Shown one piece after another: positions 37,613 through 47,451 of a stretch of 64,000 nt of DNA. Position 1 is the first letter of the stretch, and every line of letters starts with the position of its first letter. A model generated the notes under the pieces. The model was not told the DNA's origin, ran no database searches, and was given only the letters and a program-made list of their open reading frames with translations. The stretch is from Cyanobacteria bacterium OH_CBB_238 (lineage in GTDB: Bacteria; Cyanobacteriota; Vampirovibrionia; Gastranaerophilales; Gastranaerophilaceae). The stretch is taken from NCBI GenBank assembly GCA_023409995.1, contig JAEYQN010000119.1, forward strand, positions 1 through 64,000, written 5' to 3'. Position numbers and translations under genes: made by a program.

Positions 37613-38733
37613 TAGCATACCACCTTTTCTTTGCTATCATCTATAATAGGTGCAGCAGCAGCTCTTTTAGATTTAAGCTTACCAAAATCGGTCAGTGTTA
37701 CAATATTTCCAAGTACAGTTACAACGGCAGCAGATAAAAGTAATGCTTTAGCTGCGATTCCAGCAGATCTTTTTCGGCCAACTCCACCTTGTACAAATTC
37801 TTTAGCACTTTGCTTCAAGTCTTTAGCTAAATTAACAGTCACGCGGCGAGCGCCAGAAACAACATCCAAAACAACTGTCTTCGGAATATCAGAAACATTT
37901 GCAAGCTTTGCCTTGTAATTCAATAGGGAATCTTTTATATGAACCTTTGCAAGCTTATCCCATGGCGTCTGCATTGCCATACCAACAGCAGCTGCAGCCC
38001 ATAAATATGATGAGAATGTGGCAAATGTTCTTGCCTGTATTACCTTTTCTTTTATTTTAGGCTTCATTATTTGGTCAGAGTCTTTTAGGTTTTCCCCATA
38101 ACCCATTTTTTTAGCTATATGATCAAAATAACTATTTCTATCTTCTCCATAATACTTAGAATCATATAATAGAGGCCAATTAGGAAAATCTGCACTTTCA
38201 AAAACTTTATGATATTCATGACTAATTAAATCAGTATCATTAACCGAATCCGGTAATTCATTAACTTTTCTTCTATAAGGAAGGCTCACATCAATACCTG
38301 TAGCTGCTTTCAAAGGCGCTTCAATTAATTTCTTAGAAAGATTTTTAACAACTCCATAAGCAACAACTCCAAGTGCCATTTTTCTTCCAAGAACAGAAGC
38401 ATTTGCCTGATCCGTTAGCTTAAAAGCTTTGTTAACGCCATTAAATGCAGCTATCATCATACCGCTTCCAACAACATATGGAACCATGCCCATTGTTAAA
38501 AACTCATAGAAATTAGCATTCCTACTACCCTTTAAGCCTTTTATCGGATAAACGGTAAGGGCATTTTGAAATTTGTCCGTAGTTATTTTCAGACTTGTAG
38601 AAATTGGATGTTTTTCTCTTTCTCGTAAGAGAAGTTGATTATCCGGCATTTCTTTTTTTTCTTCTTCACTTTGCCCGAAATTTGGCGCCATATTGGCATT
38701 TCTAGTACTTAGGATACCTATCGATCTAATCAT
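37612..38733 (-). CDS. Membrane-associated hypothetical protein, paralogue of its downstream neighbour
   Basis: 373 residues from ATG 38733, chosen for GAGG six bases upstream; an upstream start at 38787 lacks an SD. Several hydrophobic segments occur: 'FLTMGMVPYVVGSGMMIAAF', 'MALGVVAYGVV' and a C-terminal 'ALLLSAAVVTVLGNIVTL'. The block 'KKLIEAPLKAATGIDVSLPY' parallels 'KLFIQAPIKAMTGVDIHQKY' in the 34733-37612 product. Near the N-terminus 'APNFGQ' resembles the F-G motif of other proteins here. First gene of a three-gene operon ending with the GH13 enzyme. Confidence 0.78.
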   Translation of the reverse strand: MIRSIGILSTRNANMAPNFGQSEEEKKEMPDNQLLLREREKHPISTSLKITTDKFQNALTVYPIKGLKGSRNANFYEFLTMGMVPYVVGSGMMIAAFNGVNKAFKLTDQANASVLGRKMALGVVAYGVVKNLSKKLIEAPLKAATGIDVSLPYRRKVNELPDSVNDTDLISHEYHKVFESADFPNWPLLYDSKYYGEDRNSYFDHIAKKMGYGENLKDSDQIMKPKIKEKVIQARTFATFSSYLWAAAAVGMAMQTPWDKLAKVHIKDSLLNYKAKLANVSDIPKTVVLDVVSGARRVTVNLAKDLKQSAKEFVQGGVGRKRSAGIAAKALLLSAAVVTVLGNIVTLTDFGKLKSKRAAAAPIIDDSKEKVVC

Positions 38734-38833
38734 TTTTTCCTCATAAACACAAAGCTTGCTATATTTATCTAAACTCCCCAAAAACATGTTATTGCTACAT
38801 GCCAGAGCTCATTACGAGTTTTTTTTACATAAC

Positions 38834-39250
38834 TTAATATACAATCTGAACAGTAATAGTTCTTGTTCTTGCTTTGTTATCAAAATCCAAAAGAACTATC
38901 TGTTGCCACGTCCCAAGAACAAGACGAGAATCAATCAAAGGAACAGAAACAGAATTACCCACAATTGCAGCGCGAATATGGGCATATCCATTACCATCAT
39001 TCCATTTTTTATTATGAAAATATTCTTTATCTACCGGTGCAATTTTTTCAAGTATTTCCGGTAAGTCCCTAATTAATCCAGGTTCATACTCAAGCATTGT
39101 TATTGATGCTGTACTTCCTGTGACATATACAAATACATTTGCCTCTTTAACATTAAAAGATAAGGCAATATCTTGAACTTTATTTGTGATATCAAGAATG
39201 TCAGTAAACCCCCGAGTTGTGACATTAAATTTTTCCGTTTTAATAGCCAT
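38834..39250 (-). CDS. yjbQ: YjbQ family protein (UPF0047)
   Basis: 138 residues. The conserved segments 'FNVTTRGFTDILDITNKVQD', 'VFVYVTGSTASITMLEYEPG', 'NGYAHIRAAIVGNSVSVPLI' and 'GTWQQIVLLDFD' identify the family, sometimes annotated as secondary thiamine-phosphate synthase. The cellular role is unsettled. It appears monocistronic. Confidence 0.93.
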   Translation of the reverse strand: MAIKTEKFNVTTRGFTDILDITNKVQDIALSFNVKEANVFVYVTGSTASITMLEYEPGLIRDLPEILEKIAPVDKEYFHNKKWNDGNGYAHIRAAIVGNSVSVPLIDSRLVLGTWQQIVLLDFDNKARTRTITVQIVY

Positions 39251-39515
39251 AAAAACAAAATCCCCTAGCGATTATAAAATCAAAACCATATAAAATTGAT
39301 GCATTTACTCAACCATTATAATTAATTAGAGTAAAAGAATGCAACTACTAATGTAGACAATATGATATGACAATTTTTTCACCTGTATTGCTAAATTTGA
39401 AAATAAGTCTTAAAATATCAATATAGATCATTACATATACATTAGTGTATTAAACCTTCTTTAATTCCTAATTTTGTAAGCGTTCAGAAGTTTAACTAAC
39501 CAAGGAGAAACCGAA

Positions 39516-39776
39516 ATGTACCAAGAAGAAAAGCTCATCTGCGAAGACTGTGGTTGCGAGTTTGCATTCACTGTTGGCGAACAAGAATTTTATGCAGAAA
39601 AGGGGCTTGTAAACAAACCAAAACGATGCAATGAATGTAGAAAGAATCGTCGTCAAAAACATAAGAAAAAACTTTACGACGTAATTTGCACAAAATGTGG
39701 TTGTGAAACAAAGGTTCCTTTCAAGCCTATTGAAGGAAAAGAGGTTTATTGTAAAGATTGCTATCAAAAAAATTAA
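39516..39776 (+). CDS. Small double zinc-ribbon protein (zf-trcl / CxxC-CxxC type)
   Basis: 86 residues with four CxxC knuckles: C-E-D-C, C-N-E-C, C-T-K-C and C-K-D-C. The first half, 'FAFTVGEQEFYAEKGLVNKP', is the classic probable-zinc-binding signature. The second half resembles the CXXC-20-CXXC family. SD AAGGAG lies seven bases before the ATG. Nucleic-acid binding is possible; the function is unknown. A strong hairpin terminator follows. Confidence 0.88.
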   Translation: MYQEEKLICEDCGCEFAFTVGEQEFYAEKGLVNKPKRCNECRKNRRQKHKKKLYDVICTKCGCETKVPFKPIEGKEVYCKDCYQKN

Positions 39777-39801
39777 TCATTTTAAAATCTGAATAAAAAA
39801 G

Positions 39802-39829
39802 AAAAAGTATCGATTTCTCGATACTTTTT
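39802..39829. terminator. Bidirectional terminator
   Basis: 12-bp perfect stem (39802-39813 with 39818-39829) with A5 and T6 ends. It lies between the zinc-ribbon gene (+) and the 46-residue peptide gene (-). Confidence 0.88.
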
Positions 39830-39840
39830 TAATACTTTAT

Positions 39841-39981
39841 TTATGCGTTAAATGCACCTATTATTTGTAAATTAGGCTCCATAGAACTTTCAAAATTTAA
39901 ACTCAATGTAAAAATATACGTTATCAACATCAGGATAACAACCCCAATTAACAGGCCTTTTGTAACTTGAGAATCACTCAT
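39841..39981 (-). CDS. Small single-TM peptide (46 aa)
   Basis: ATG 39981 has the SD GGAG seven bases upstream, and the terminator at 39802-39829 follows the TAA. The product starts MSDSQVTKG, then one hydrophobic helix (about 10-28, 'LLIGVVILMLITYIFTLSL'), then a short tail ending GAFNA. It is encoded next to another small peptide gene (40025-40201) on the same strand, whose product ends GSFNAMA. No family recognised. A membrane peptide or secreted-peptide partner is possible. Confidence 0.65.
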   Translation of the reverse strand: MSDSQVTKGLLIGVVILMLITYIFTLSLNFESSMEPNLQIIGAFNA

Positions 39982-40024
39982 ACTAAACTCCGAATTTAAA
40001 TTTAAAACACTCTACCAAATAAAA

Positions 40025-40201
40025 TTATGCCATTGCATTAAAAGAACCACCTGCTGATCCTGAAGAAGAAGCCACTGATCCTGCTGTTTCGCCACCAAAT
40101 AGAGCCACTGATCCTGCTGTTTCGCCTTTATTCATAGCTAAAGAACCAGCTGTTTCATAACCAGGTTTTTGTGCTGCTCCAACAATTGAAAAAATACCCA
40201 T
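40025..40201 (-). CDS. Small Gly/Ala/Ser-rich repeat peptide (58 aa)
   Basis: ATG 40201 is preceded by a near-ideal SD (AAAGGAG, eight bases). The peptide starts MGIFSIVGAAQ and then holds three copies of E-T-A-G-S-(L/V)-A, followed by a Gly/Ser tail ending GGSFNAMA. It has no Cys, Lys-rich tail or TM helix. A 23-bp DNA repeat encodes two of the copies. The 46-residue TM peptide gene is 43 nt downstream, probably in the same operon. The function is unknown; a self-assembling or secreted peptide is speculation. Confidence 0.68.
   Translation of the reverse strand: MGIFSIVGAAQKPGYETAGSLAMNKGETAGSVALFGGETAGSVASSSGSAGGSFNAMA
40071..40126. repeat. 23-bp direct repeat inside the small peptide gene
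   Basis: Identical 23-mers at 40071-40093 and 40104-40126 (period 33 bp, 11 codons), encoding G-E-T-A-G-S-V-A units. Probably an internal duplication. Confidence 0.85.
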
Positions 40202-40607
40202 AGTATTGACTCCTTTATATATCTTTTATCTATTTTGTATCTCACACCTATATAAAAACATTTTATTCTTTTCAAATTCAACATGAGTTTTTTTAGTTAC
40301 AATCCTTTACAAACTTTTTCAATACAGTTTATTTTACAAGAATAGTCAATAACAGCATTTTGTGAAAAAAACATTGTAACGATTTCGCCAAAACAATCAA
40401 TGCAACAAAACAAAAGAATAAATAAAAAAACAAACTAATCTTTACAAAAAATGTTGATAGAGATAAACTTAACTAAACATAAAGTACCCTACTTACTAAT
40501 CATTTAAATACTACAAATAGATCAACTGTTATGCTTTTAGTCTAAATAATTTACCTTACTGGATAATATACAATTTAATTTAAAGCATTAAGATAATAAT
40601 CTAATAC
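40202..40607. other. Intergenic promoter region
   Basis: 406 bp between the divergent peptide operon and hybrid kinase gene. Very AT-rich with no open frame supported by an SD. TTACTGGATA at about 40556-40565 matches the first ten bases of the repeated element TTACTGGATAT at 61841-61874, just upstream of the kinase gene. Confidence 0.5.
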
Positions 40608-42461
40608 ATGAGATTAGGATTTATGTATAAAATATTATTTATCGAAAAAAACCAATATTGGAAAAGCTTTGAAGAGCTTGAAAAAGACAACCTCTTCATA
40701 GACAAAGTTTTCTGGAAAGAAATTTGTCATCCACTTAAAGATTATGATCTTTGTGTCGTAGAGATAGACACAAGTGATAATGAATATTTGAACAAAATTA
40801 AAAAGCTAATAGAGTCCAACGCTAAGCTTATGTTTTGGGGAACAAACGAAACATGCTCCAGAAATGATATCATCAAAGCTTACGAAATAGGATGCAAAAA
40901 TTTCGTAAAATTACCACTAGAAAAAGAGATTTTGATAAACAATATCAAGCCATCAGAAAGCGGCATTGATGATGATTATTCCGTTGTCAAAATCAACTTT
41001 TCAGATTTTAAAAATTCTAAACTACTAATAGTTGATGATCTCGATATAAATATTGAATTATTACGGGAAGTGTTAAAACCATTTGAGATCACACCTTTAG
41101 CTTATACAGACCCAACCGAAGCAATACGAGCTATTGATGAAGAAAAATTCGACTTAATACTGCTTGATATTATGATGCCTAATATTACAGGTTTTGAGTT
41201 TGCTCACAAAGTAAAATCTTCAGAACTTAATAGGACCACACCTATAATTTTTATTAGTGCACTTGAAGGTCAAGAGAACAAACTGACAAGTTACAATTTA
41301 GGCTCATATGCTTATATAGAAAAACCTATAGATATAAAAACCACACGAGTACAAATATACAACATTCTAAAAATCAAAAAGCTACAAGACTCTCTTTATA
41401 ATGAAAAAGAAAAACTTGATAATATATTCAAGTTCTCTAATAGTGAGATTATGCTTACAGACAGAAATTTTAATGTAATTTCACACAACAACAGATATAC
41501 TGTTGCTTCAGTAGAAAACACTTACAATTTTGTAGATTTGATAAGACCAATAAATGAAGGAAAAATAATAGATTTTATATTAGATTTTGAAACAATTCCA
41601 CAACAAAATATAACGTTAAAATTACAGTATAAAAACGAAATTTTAGGATCAGATATACCGACAAGTACTTGCATTTCTAAGATATTTTCAGAGAACAATA
41701 CATTAGAAGGGTACCTTGTAATAGTAAATGACATTTCTCAAGAAGTAAAAAATCAGGCTCAAAAAGAAACTTTTATTGCAACATTAACACATGACTTAAA
41801 AACACCTATAAGAGCACAAATAAGAGCACTAGAACTCGTTTTGGGTAAAAAATTTGGAGAAGTAGATCCAACATTAGAAAGCATTCTATCTGAAGTATTA
41901 AACTCGTGTAAATTTATGCAACATATGACAGATAATCTTCTTACGAAATATAAAAGTGAATGTGGTCAACTCAACATAGTTAAAGAAAAAAGATCTCTAT
42001 ATGAAATAATCAAGAATAACAGCGAAAAACTAAAATATTTAATTGCACAGAAAAACCAGCAACTAAATATTCAATATAATTCTACAATTCATGAGTTAGA
42101 ATTTGACCCTTATGAAATAGAGAGAGTATTAAATAATCTAATTATTAATGCGTCAGAATATACTCCTGAATATGGAGAAATAACAGTAAAAATAGAAGAC
42201 GCTGATGACTTTATTCAAATATCAATAATAGATAATGGCTGGGGTATCCCTGAAGAAGATGTTGAAAGTGTATTTGATGAATTTATTTCTACATCTAAGA
42301 AGTTTCGCAAAGTAGGCTTTGGGCTTGGTCTATATATTTGCAAAAAAATAGTAGAAGGACATGGCGGTCGTATATTTGTAAAAAGCAAAGAGGGCAAAGG
42401 CAGCGAATTCACTTTCACGCTACCTATACAAAAAACTGCTTGTGTTTTAGTATGTGATTAA
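40608..42461 (+). CDS. Hybrid histidine kinase with tandem receiver domains
   Basis: 617 residues, soluble. The N-terminal domain (1-110) has a receiver-like pattern but lacks the phosphoacceptor ('CVVEIDTSD') and is probably a pseudo-receiver. A true receiver follows, with 'LLIVDDLDIN', phospho-Asp187 in 'LILLDIMMPNITG' and 'YIEKPID'. A PAS-like region (about 270-375) follows. HisKA has His395 in 'THDLKTPIRA'. HATPase_c has 'NNLIINASEYTPEYG' and 'GFGLGLYICKKIV'. Putting the receivers before the kinase is less common than after. ATG 40623 is an equally plausible start. No partner regulator is adjacent. Confidence 0.9.
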   Translation: MRLGFMYKILFIEKNQYWKSFEELEKDNLFIDKVFWKEICHPLKDYDLCVVEIDTSDNEYLNKIKKLIESNAKLMFWGTNETCSRNDIIKAYEIGCKNFVKLPLEKEILINNIKPSESGIDDDYSVVKINFSDFKNSKLLIVDDLDINIELLREVLKPFEITPLAYTDPTEAIRAIDEEKFDLILLDIMMPNITGFEFAHKVKSSELNRTTPIIFISALEGQENKLTSYNLGSYAYIEKPIDIKTTRVQIYNILKIKKLQDSLYNEKEKLDNIFKFSNSEIMLTDRNFNVISHNNRYTVASVENTYNFVDLIRPINEGKIIDFILDFETIPQQNITLKLQYKNEILGSDIPTSTCISKIFSENNTLEGYLVIVNDISQEVKNQAQKETFIATLTHDLKTPIRAQIRALELVLGKKFGEVDPTLESILSEVLNSCKFMQHMTDNLLTKYKSECGQLNIVKEKRSLYEIIKNNSEKLKYLIAQKNQQLNIQYNSTIHELEFDPYEIERVLNNLIINASEYTPEYGEITVKIEDADDFIQISIIDNGWGIPEEDVESVFDEFISTSKKFRKVGFGLGLYICKKIVEGHGGRIFVKSKEGKGSEFTFTLPIQKTACVLVCD

Positions 42462-42519
42462 TTTTTATACTATAAAAGAAAATCTTAATTTATTATAAAT
42501 TTTTAATGATTTTTAAAAA

Positions 42520-42606
42520 AAGACTATTAAAATATAAATATGACAGGGTGAGTAATAAAGATATTATTGCTCATGTGTTCTAATAGGTATAGTCTTATTA
42601 AGAGGT
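42520..42606 (+). promoter_or_regulatory. Structured 5' leader of clpB
   Basis: An outer stem AAGACTAT (42520-42527) / ATAGTCTT (42589-42596) encloses an inner hairpin GAGTAATAA (42550-42558) / TTATTGCTC (42564-42572, one G-T pair). The outer stem ends immediately before the SD (AGAGGTG) of clpB. This could be a heat-labile leader or an operator. The pairing is visible; the function is inferred. Confidence 0.45.
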
Positions 42607-42611
42607 GACTC

Positions 42612-45218
42612 ATGATTGATTTTAATAGATTAACTGACTACACTCAACAAATAGTTTTCTTTGCCCAACAGCTAATGTACCAGAACCATAACACTCAAAT
42701 GGAACCATTACATCTTCTGCTTGCAATTTTAGAAGAAAAGGAAGGAATTGCAAAAGAATATGCCAAAGAATTAAAAATCGACAACCAAAATTTTAAAAAT
42801 CACTTGCTTGAAGAAATACAGAAGTTTCCAAAAATCGAAAACATAAACCCATCACAACAATTATACTTGACGTCTGAAACTATAAGACTTTTCGACTTAG
42901 CTAAAGAGTCAGCTGAAAGTCTCAAAGATTCGTTTATAAGTATTGAACACTTAATTGTATCAATGACTGAACTCGAAGGATCCACTGTAAAATCTCTACT
43001 TCTGGAGCAGAGAGTAACTAAAGAGACAATACTTAAAGCAATGAAAAAAATCAGGGGGAATACAAAAGTTGATTCCAAAAATGCCGAAGATTCATATCAG
43101 GCATTAGAAAAATACTCTACGGATTTGACTGCCATGGCACGAAAAGGCAAACTTGATCCTGTAATTGGTAGAGACGAAGAAGTAAGAAGAATAATACAAG
43201 TTTTAAATAGAAAAACCAAAAATAACCCAGTGCTTATAGGGGAGCCTGGGGTTGGTAAAACAGCTATAGTGGAAGGTCTTGCCCAAAGAATAATAAGAGG
43301 TGACGTTCCCGAAAACTTAAAAGGTACAAAACTAGTATCTCTTGACCTTGGAGCTTTAGTCGCTGGGGCTAAATTCAGAGGAGAATTTGAGGAACGGCTG
43401 AAAGCTGTTCTAAAAGAAGTTGAAAATTCAAATGGCGAAATTATCATGTTCATTGATGAACTTCATACCGTAGTTGGTGCTGGGGCAACCGAAGGATCAA
43501 TGGATGCAGGAAACTTATTAAAACCAATGTTAGCAAGAGGTCTTTTAAGATGCATTGGCGCCACAACCATAAATGAATATCGTAAATATATTGAAAAAGA
43601 TCCTGCTTTAGAAAGACGTTTTCAACCGGTAATGGTTGATGAACCAACTGTTGAAGATACCATAAGCATATTAAGAGGTTTGAAAGAAAGATACGAAGTT
43701 CACCACGGAGTGAGAATAAAGGACTCTGCATTAATAGCTGCAGCAAAACTTTCTGACAGGTATATAACCGATAGATTCTTACCCGATAAAGCCATAGACT
43801 TAATAGACGAAGCTTCATCTTCTTTAAGAATTGAAATTGATTCTATGCCGGAAGAATTGGATTCTCTTGTAAGACAAAAAATGCAGCTTGAAATAGAAAA
43901 AGAAGCACTGAAAAAAGAAACCAGCCCTGAAAACGTGTCTAAAATCGAAAACATAAACCATATATTAAATGATCTAAACGCAAAAATAGATACACTTAAG
44001 ACACAATGGGAGCTAGAAAAAAAATCTATTCAAGGTGAAGTCGCAATAAAAGAAGAAATAGAAAAAGTAAAAATAGAAATTGAAGAAGCTGAAAGAGAGG
44101 CAGATTTACAAAAAGCTGCTGAACTAAAATACGGGAAACTAATAGAGCTTGAAAAACAATTAAATCAGGTTAATGAAAAAGACTCAAATCAACAAAATCA
44201 ACTACTCAAAGAAGAAATTGATGAAGAAGATATAACAGAAATAGTAAGTAAGTGGACAGGTATAGCAATAACAAAACTTGTCGAAAGCGAAATGGATAAA
44301 CTGCTAAGAATGGAAGACTTCCTTCATGAAAGGGTTATAGGACAAGATGAAGCGGTAACAGTTGTATCGGACGCTATCCGTAGAGCACGTTCAGGACTAA
44401 AGGACCCTAAGCGTCCAATTGGAACATTTATCTTTCTTGGACCAACCGGCGTAGGGAAAACAGAACTGGCAAAAGCTTTGGCTGAATTCATGTTTAACGA
44501 TGAAGACTCTCTTGTAAGAATAGACATGTCAGAATACATGGAAAAACACACGGTTGCAAGACTGATTGGAGCACCTCCAGGCTACGTTGGATATGAAGAA
44601 GGCGGGCAGTTAACAGAAAAAGTCAGAAGAAAACCTTATTCGGTCATACTGTTTGATGAAATAGAAAAAGCACACCCAGATGTGTTCAATATAATGCTGC
44701 AAATTTTTGATGATGGAAGACTAACTGATTCAAAAGGAAGAACGGTTGACTTTAAAAATACATTAATAATTCTTACAAGCAACATTGGTAGTGATATAAT
44801 CCTTGAAAACACACTTAAATCAATGGTCTCTCAAGCAGACTATGAAAGCACTAAAGAAGAAGTTCTTGACCTTATGAAACAAAAATTCAGGCCTGAGTTT
44901 TTAAACAGAATTGATGAAATCGTATTCTTTAAAGCGCTCACTATGGCTGAACTTTCTAACATCGTTGATATTCAAGTAGAACAGTTGCACAAGCTACTTG
45001 AAGAAAGAAATATAAAAATAGAAATTACTCCCGAAGCAAAAGAGCTTCTAGCAACTAGAGGATTTAACCCTTTATATGGAGCTAGGCCGCTTAAAAGGAC
45101 AATAAGACAAATGGTGGAAAATCCACTTGCTAAAAAATTATTACAACAGGAAATAAATGAAGACTCAACCGTCATAGTTGGAGTCCACGGTGACGACTTA
45201 ATTTTTAAAACAAAATAA
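42612..45218 (+). CDS. clpB: Disaggregase ClpB
   Basis: 868 residues, two AAA+ modules. Walker A motifs are GEPGVGKT (210-217) and GPTGVGKT (610-617), with Walker B '[15 protein letters not shown]' in module 1 and '[11 protein letters not shown]' in module 2. The long coiled-coil M-domain between them distinguishes ClpB from ClpA/ClpX, and no ClpP-binding loop is needed. The N domain is present. It rescues aggregated proteins with DnaK. SD AGAGGTG. A hairpin terminator follows the stop. Confidence 0.96.
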   Translation: MIDFNRLTDYTQQIVFFAQQLMYQNHNTQMEPLHLLLAILEEKEGIAKEYAKELKIDNQNFKNHLLEEIQKFPKIENINPSQQLYLTSETIRLFDLAKESAESLKDSFISIEHLIVSMTELEGSTVKSLLLEQRVTKETILKAMKKIRGNTKVDSKNAEDSYQALEKYSTDLTAMARKGKLDPVIGRDEEVRRIIQVLNRKTKNNPVLIGEPGVGKTAIVEGLAQRIIRGDVPENLKGTKLVSLDLGALVAGAKFRGEFEERLKAVLKEVENSNGEIIMFIDELHTVVGAGATEGSMDAGNLLKPMLARGLLRCIGATTINEYRKYIEKDPALERRFQPVMVDEPTVEDTISILRGLKERYEVHHGVRIKDSALIAAAKLSDRYITDRFLPDKAIDLIDEASSSLRIEIDSMPEELDSLVRQKMQLEIEKEALKKETSPENVSKIENINHILNDLNAKIDTLKTQWELEKKSIQGEVAIKEEIEKVKIEIEEAEREADLQKAAELKYGKLIELEKQLNQVNEKDSNQQNQLLKEEIDEEDITEIVSKWTGIAITKLVESEMDKLLRMEDFLHERVIGQDEAVTVVSDAIRRARSGLKDPKRPIGTFIFLGPTGVGKTELAKALAEFMFNDEDSLVRIDMSEYMEKHTVARLIGAPPGYVGYEEGGQLTEKVRRKPYSVILFDEIEKAHPDVFNIMLQIFDDGRLTDSKGRTVDFKNTLIILTSNIGSDIILENTLKSMVSQADYESTKEEVLDLMKQKFRPEFLNRIDEIVFFKALTMAELSNIVDIQVEQLHKLLEERNIKIEITPEAKELLATRGFNPLYGARPLKRTIRQMVENPLAKKLLQQEINEDSTVIVGVHGDDLIFKTK

Positions 45219-45241
45219 ATCACACTCACACAAACAATAAA

Positions 45242-45266
45242 GCCGAGAAATAATTCTCGGCATTTT
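45242..45266 (+). terminator. Terminator after clpB
   Basis: 8-bp stem GCCGAGAA/TTCTCGGC (45242-45249 with 45254-45261) with an ATAA loop, followed by ATTTTA. Confidence 0.75.
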
Positions 45267-45345
45267 ACTGTAATAACATCCATCTAACAAATTATTTTTT
45301 TATGGGTTTTGTAACTATTACACAAATAATAGAGGATATAAGGTC

Positions 45346-46320
45346 ATGGTAAATATTTCAATTCAACAAAACATAACAACATCGAAAGTTAAATTTATTG
45401 CACCTAAGTTTGCCTTAAATAATACTAAATTTAACCATGGACAGCTAGCTGTCGATACCGTAACTTTTACTGGGAAAAACAAACAAACAAATCAGCGAGA
45501 ATATTCTCTTTTAAATATAGATCCTCAAAAATATCAACCATTTCCTTCTCAGATAAGAGAAGGAGAAAAGAACAGGCGAGAATTGCAACTCTTGGCAAAC
45601 ACTCTTGGAATAAAAATTGAATTACCAGATCAAGAAGAATATGCCGAAGCACTCCATACAGAATTGGAGCTTCAACGAGCCGACAATAAAATTAAGCAGG
45701 CCAAATTTCAGTATAATAAAGCAAAAGATTACGGCAACTCAAAAGAAGAAATAAATCAAGCATATGAAAATATTTCTATTGCTGAAGTTAAAGCTCAAGA
45801 AATAAAAAATAATATACCTGAAAATAAAAAACAAAAATCAGAAAAAACAATCTCTCAATACAAAGAGGCTGAACAAAAAATCAATAATACAATTAAAGAT
45901 ATAAAAATAAATACCCTTATAGAAGTTTTAGGAGAAGATATAGAAGACATAATTGACAAAGAAAAAATCCAACGACTTCCAAATTACAGCTCACACTATA
46001 ATAGCTTTTCAAACTTTGAAAACGTGCAATATCTAGAAGCATTGATTGGAGTAACAATTATTACAAAAAATCTAGGTAAAAACCCCAAAAACATCAAAAA
46101 TGAGGACCTTCAAGCATGGAGTGATTCTAAAAGCCAAAAAGAACTACAAGATCAGGTATTCAAAATAGCAAATAAATATGCCATTCTTGTAGAGGCAAGA
46201 TGCGCTGGAGTTAAAGCAAAAAACCCATCAGAAAAAGAAATAATAAAAGCCCATGAAAACTACAGCAAAGCTCTGTTAGAACTCCATGTAACAAACAAGA
46301 ACAGATATCTTTACGATTAA
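45346..46320 (+). CDS. Hypothetical helical protein with N-terminal F-x-G motif
   Basis: 324 residues, SD AGAGG/AAGG upstream. It opens 'MVNISIQQN' and carries V-T-F-T-G at 39-43, like several island proteins. Residues 90-200 are strongly charged helix/coiled coil ('RADNKIKQAKFQYNKAKDYG'), and a further helical domain ends 'LHVTNKNRYLYD'. No signal peptide, TM helix or recognised domain. It has its own promoter region and terminator. Confidence 0.75.
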   Translation: MVNISIQQNITTSKVKFIAPKFALNNTKFNHGQLAVDTVTFTGKNKQTNQREYSLLNIDPQKYQPFPSQIREGEKNRRELQLLANTLGIKIELPDQEEYAEALHTELELQRADNKIKQAKFQYNKAKDYGNSKEEINQAYENISIAEVKAQEIKNNIPENKKQKSEKTISQYKEAEQKINNTIKDIKINTLIEVLGEDIEDIIDKEKIQRLPNYSSHYNSFSNFENVQYLEALIGVTIITKNLGKNPKNIKNEDLQAWSDSKSQKELQDQVFKIANKYAILVEARCAGVKAKNPSEKEIIKAHENYSKALLELHVTNKNRYLYD

Positions 46321-46334
46321 ATAATTCGAAAAAT

Positions 46335-46364
46335 AAAAGAGATGGATAAATTTCCATCTCTTTT
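46335..46364. terminator. Bidirectional terminator
   Basis: 12-bp perfect stem AAAAGAGATGGA/TCCATCTCTTTT (46335-46346 with 46353-46364). It serves the 45346 gene (+) and thrC (-). Confidence 0.9.
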
Positions 46365-46371
46365 GTCTGTA

Positions 46372-47439
46372 TTATAGTTTAATTACTTTTAAAATATCCT
46401 CTAACTTAGAAGTAGTTTTTAAAACATCAACCCCTGAATACTTGATAGCACTATCGGGATCTTTTAAGCCATTTCCGGTGAGAATACAAACTATTTTTTT
46501 ACCTTCCTCAACCAAACCTAATTTATTAGCTTTTATTAAACCAGCTACGGAAGCAGCAGAAGCAGGTTCAGCCAAAATTCCTTCTGTTGAAGCGATAAGC
46601 TTATATGACTCAATTATCTCTTCGTCCGTTACACAATCAATAATTCCCTTAGAAAGATCTCGAGCTCTTTCTGCCTGTTTCCAACTTGCAGGATTTCCAA
46701 TTCTTATCGCCGTTGCAATAGTTTCAGGATTACAAATTCTCTCCCCTTTAACGATTGCTGCAGATCCTGCCGCTTCAAACCCCATCATTTTAGGCAAATG
46801 TGTAGATTTTCCAGCCAGTAGGAACTCTTCATATCCTTTAAAGTAAGCTGTTATATTACCAGCATTTCCAACAGGTATAAAATGATAATCGGGAGCATCT
46901 TCAAGTGCCTCAACAATCTCAAACGCACCAGTCTTTTGTCCCTCAATTCTGTATGGATTTACTGAATTAACTAAAGTGATAGGGTATTTTTCGGATATTT
47001 CCCTAACTTTTTCCAACGCTTCATCAAAATTACCTTTGATTGCAATTATTTGAGCACCATACATCATGGCCTGAGAAAGCTTACCAAGCGCTATATATCC
47101 ATCTGGAATAAGAACAAAAGTCTTCATCCCTGCTTTAGCACCATACGCTGCTGCTGCTGCACTTGTATTACCGGTTGAAGCACAAATAATAGCCTTCGCG
47201 CCATCTTCAGCCGCCTTGGAAACAGCCATTGTCATTCCTCTGTCTTTGAAACTTCCAGTTGGATTTGCGCCTTCGAATTTCAAATATATTTCCGCATTTA
47301 CCCCTATCTTCTTTGCTAAATTATCAGCTTTGATTAATGGCGTATTACCTTCATTTAAAGTAATTACAGGAGTTTTTTCCGTAACCGGCAAAAATTGTCT
47401 ATATTTGTTAATTAATCCTTGATAATGATTCTGTGACAT
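46372..47439 (-). CDS. thrC: Threonine synthase
   Basis: 355 residues. PLP-dependent conversion of O-phosphohomoserine to threonine. The PLP lysine is in '[20 protein letters not shown]', the phosphate-binding loop is '[19 protein letters not shown]', and '[12 protein letters not shown]' near the C-terminus is typical. The length fits the short (class without extended N-domain) form. It is 12 nt downstream of hom in the same operon. Confidence 0.96.
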   Translation of the reverse strand: MSQNHYQGLINKYRQFLPVTEKTPVITLNEGNTPLIKADNLAKKIGVNAEIYLKFEGANPTGSFKDRGMTMAVSKAAEDGAKAIICASTGNTSAAAAAYGAKAGMKTFVLIPDGYIALGKLSQAMMYGAQIIAIKGNFDEALEKVREISEKYPITLVNSVNPYRIEGQKTGAFEIVEALEDAPDYHFIPVGNAGNITAYFKGYEEFLLAGKSTHLPKMMGFEAAGSAAIVKGERICNPETIATAIRIGNPASWKQAERARDLSKGIIDCVTDEEIIESYKLIASTEGILAEPASAASVAGLIKANKLGLVEEGKKIVCILTGNGLKDPDSAIKYSGVDVLKTTSKLEDILKVIKL

Positions 47440-47451
47440 GATTTTTGCTCC

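Noticed and set aside
43450-43818. Minus-strand frame within clpB
   Set aside because: Shadow of the conserved first AAA module; the plus-strand gene is certain.
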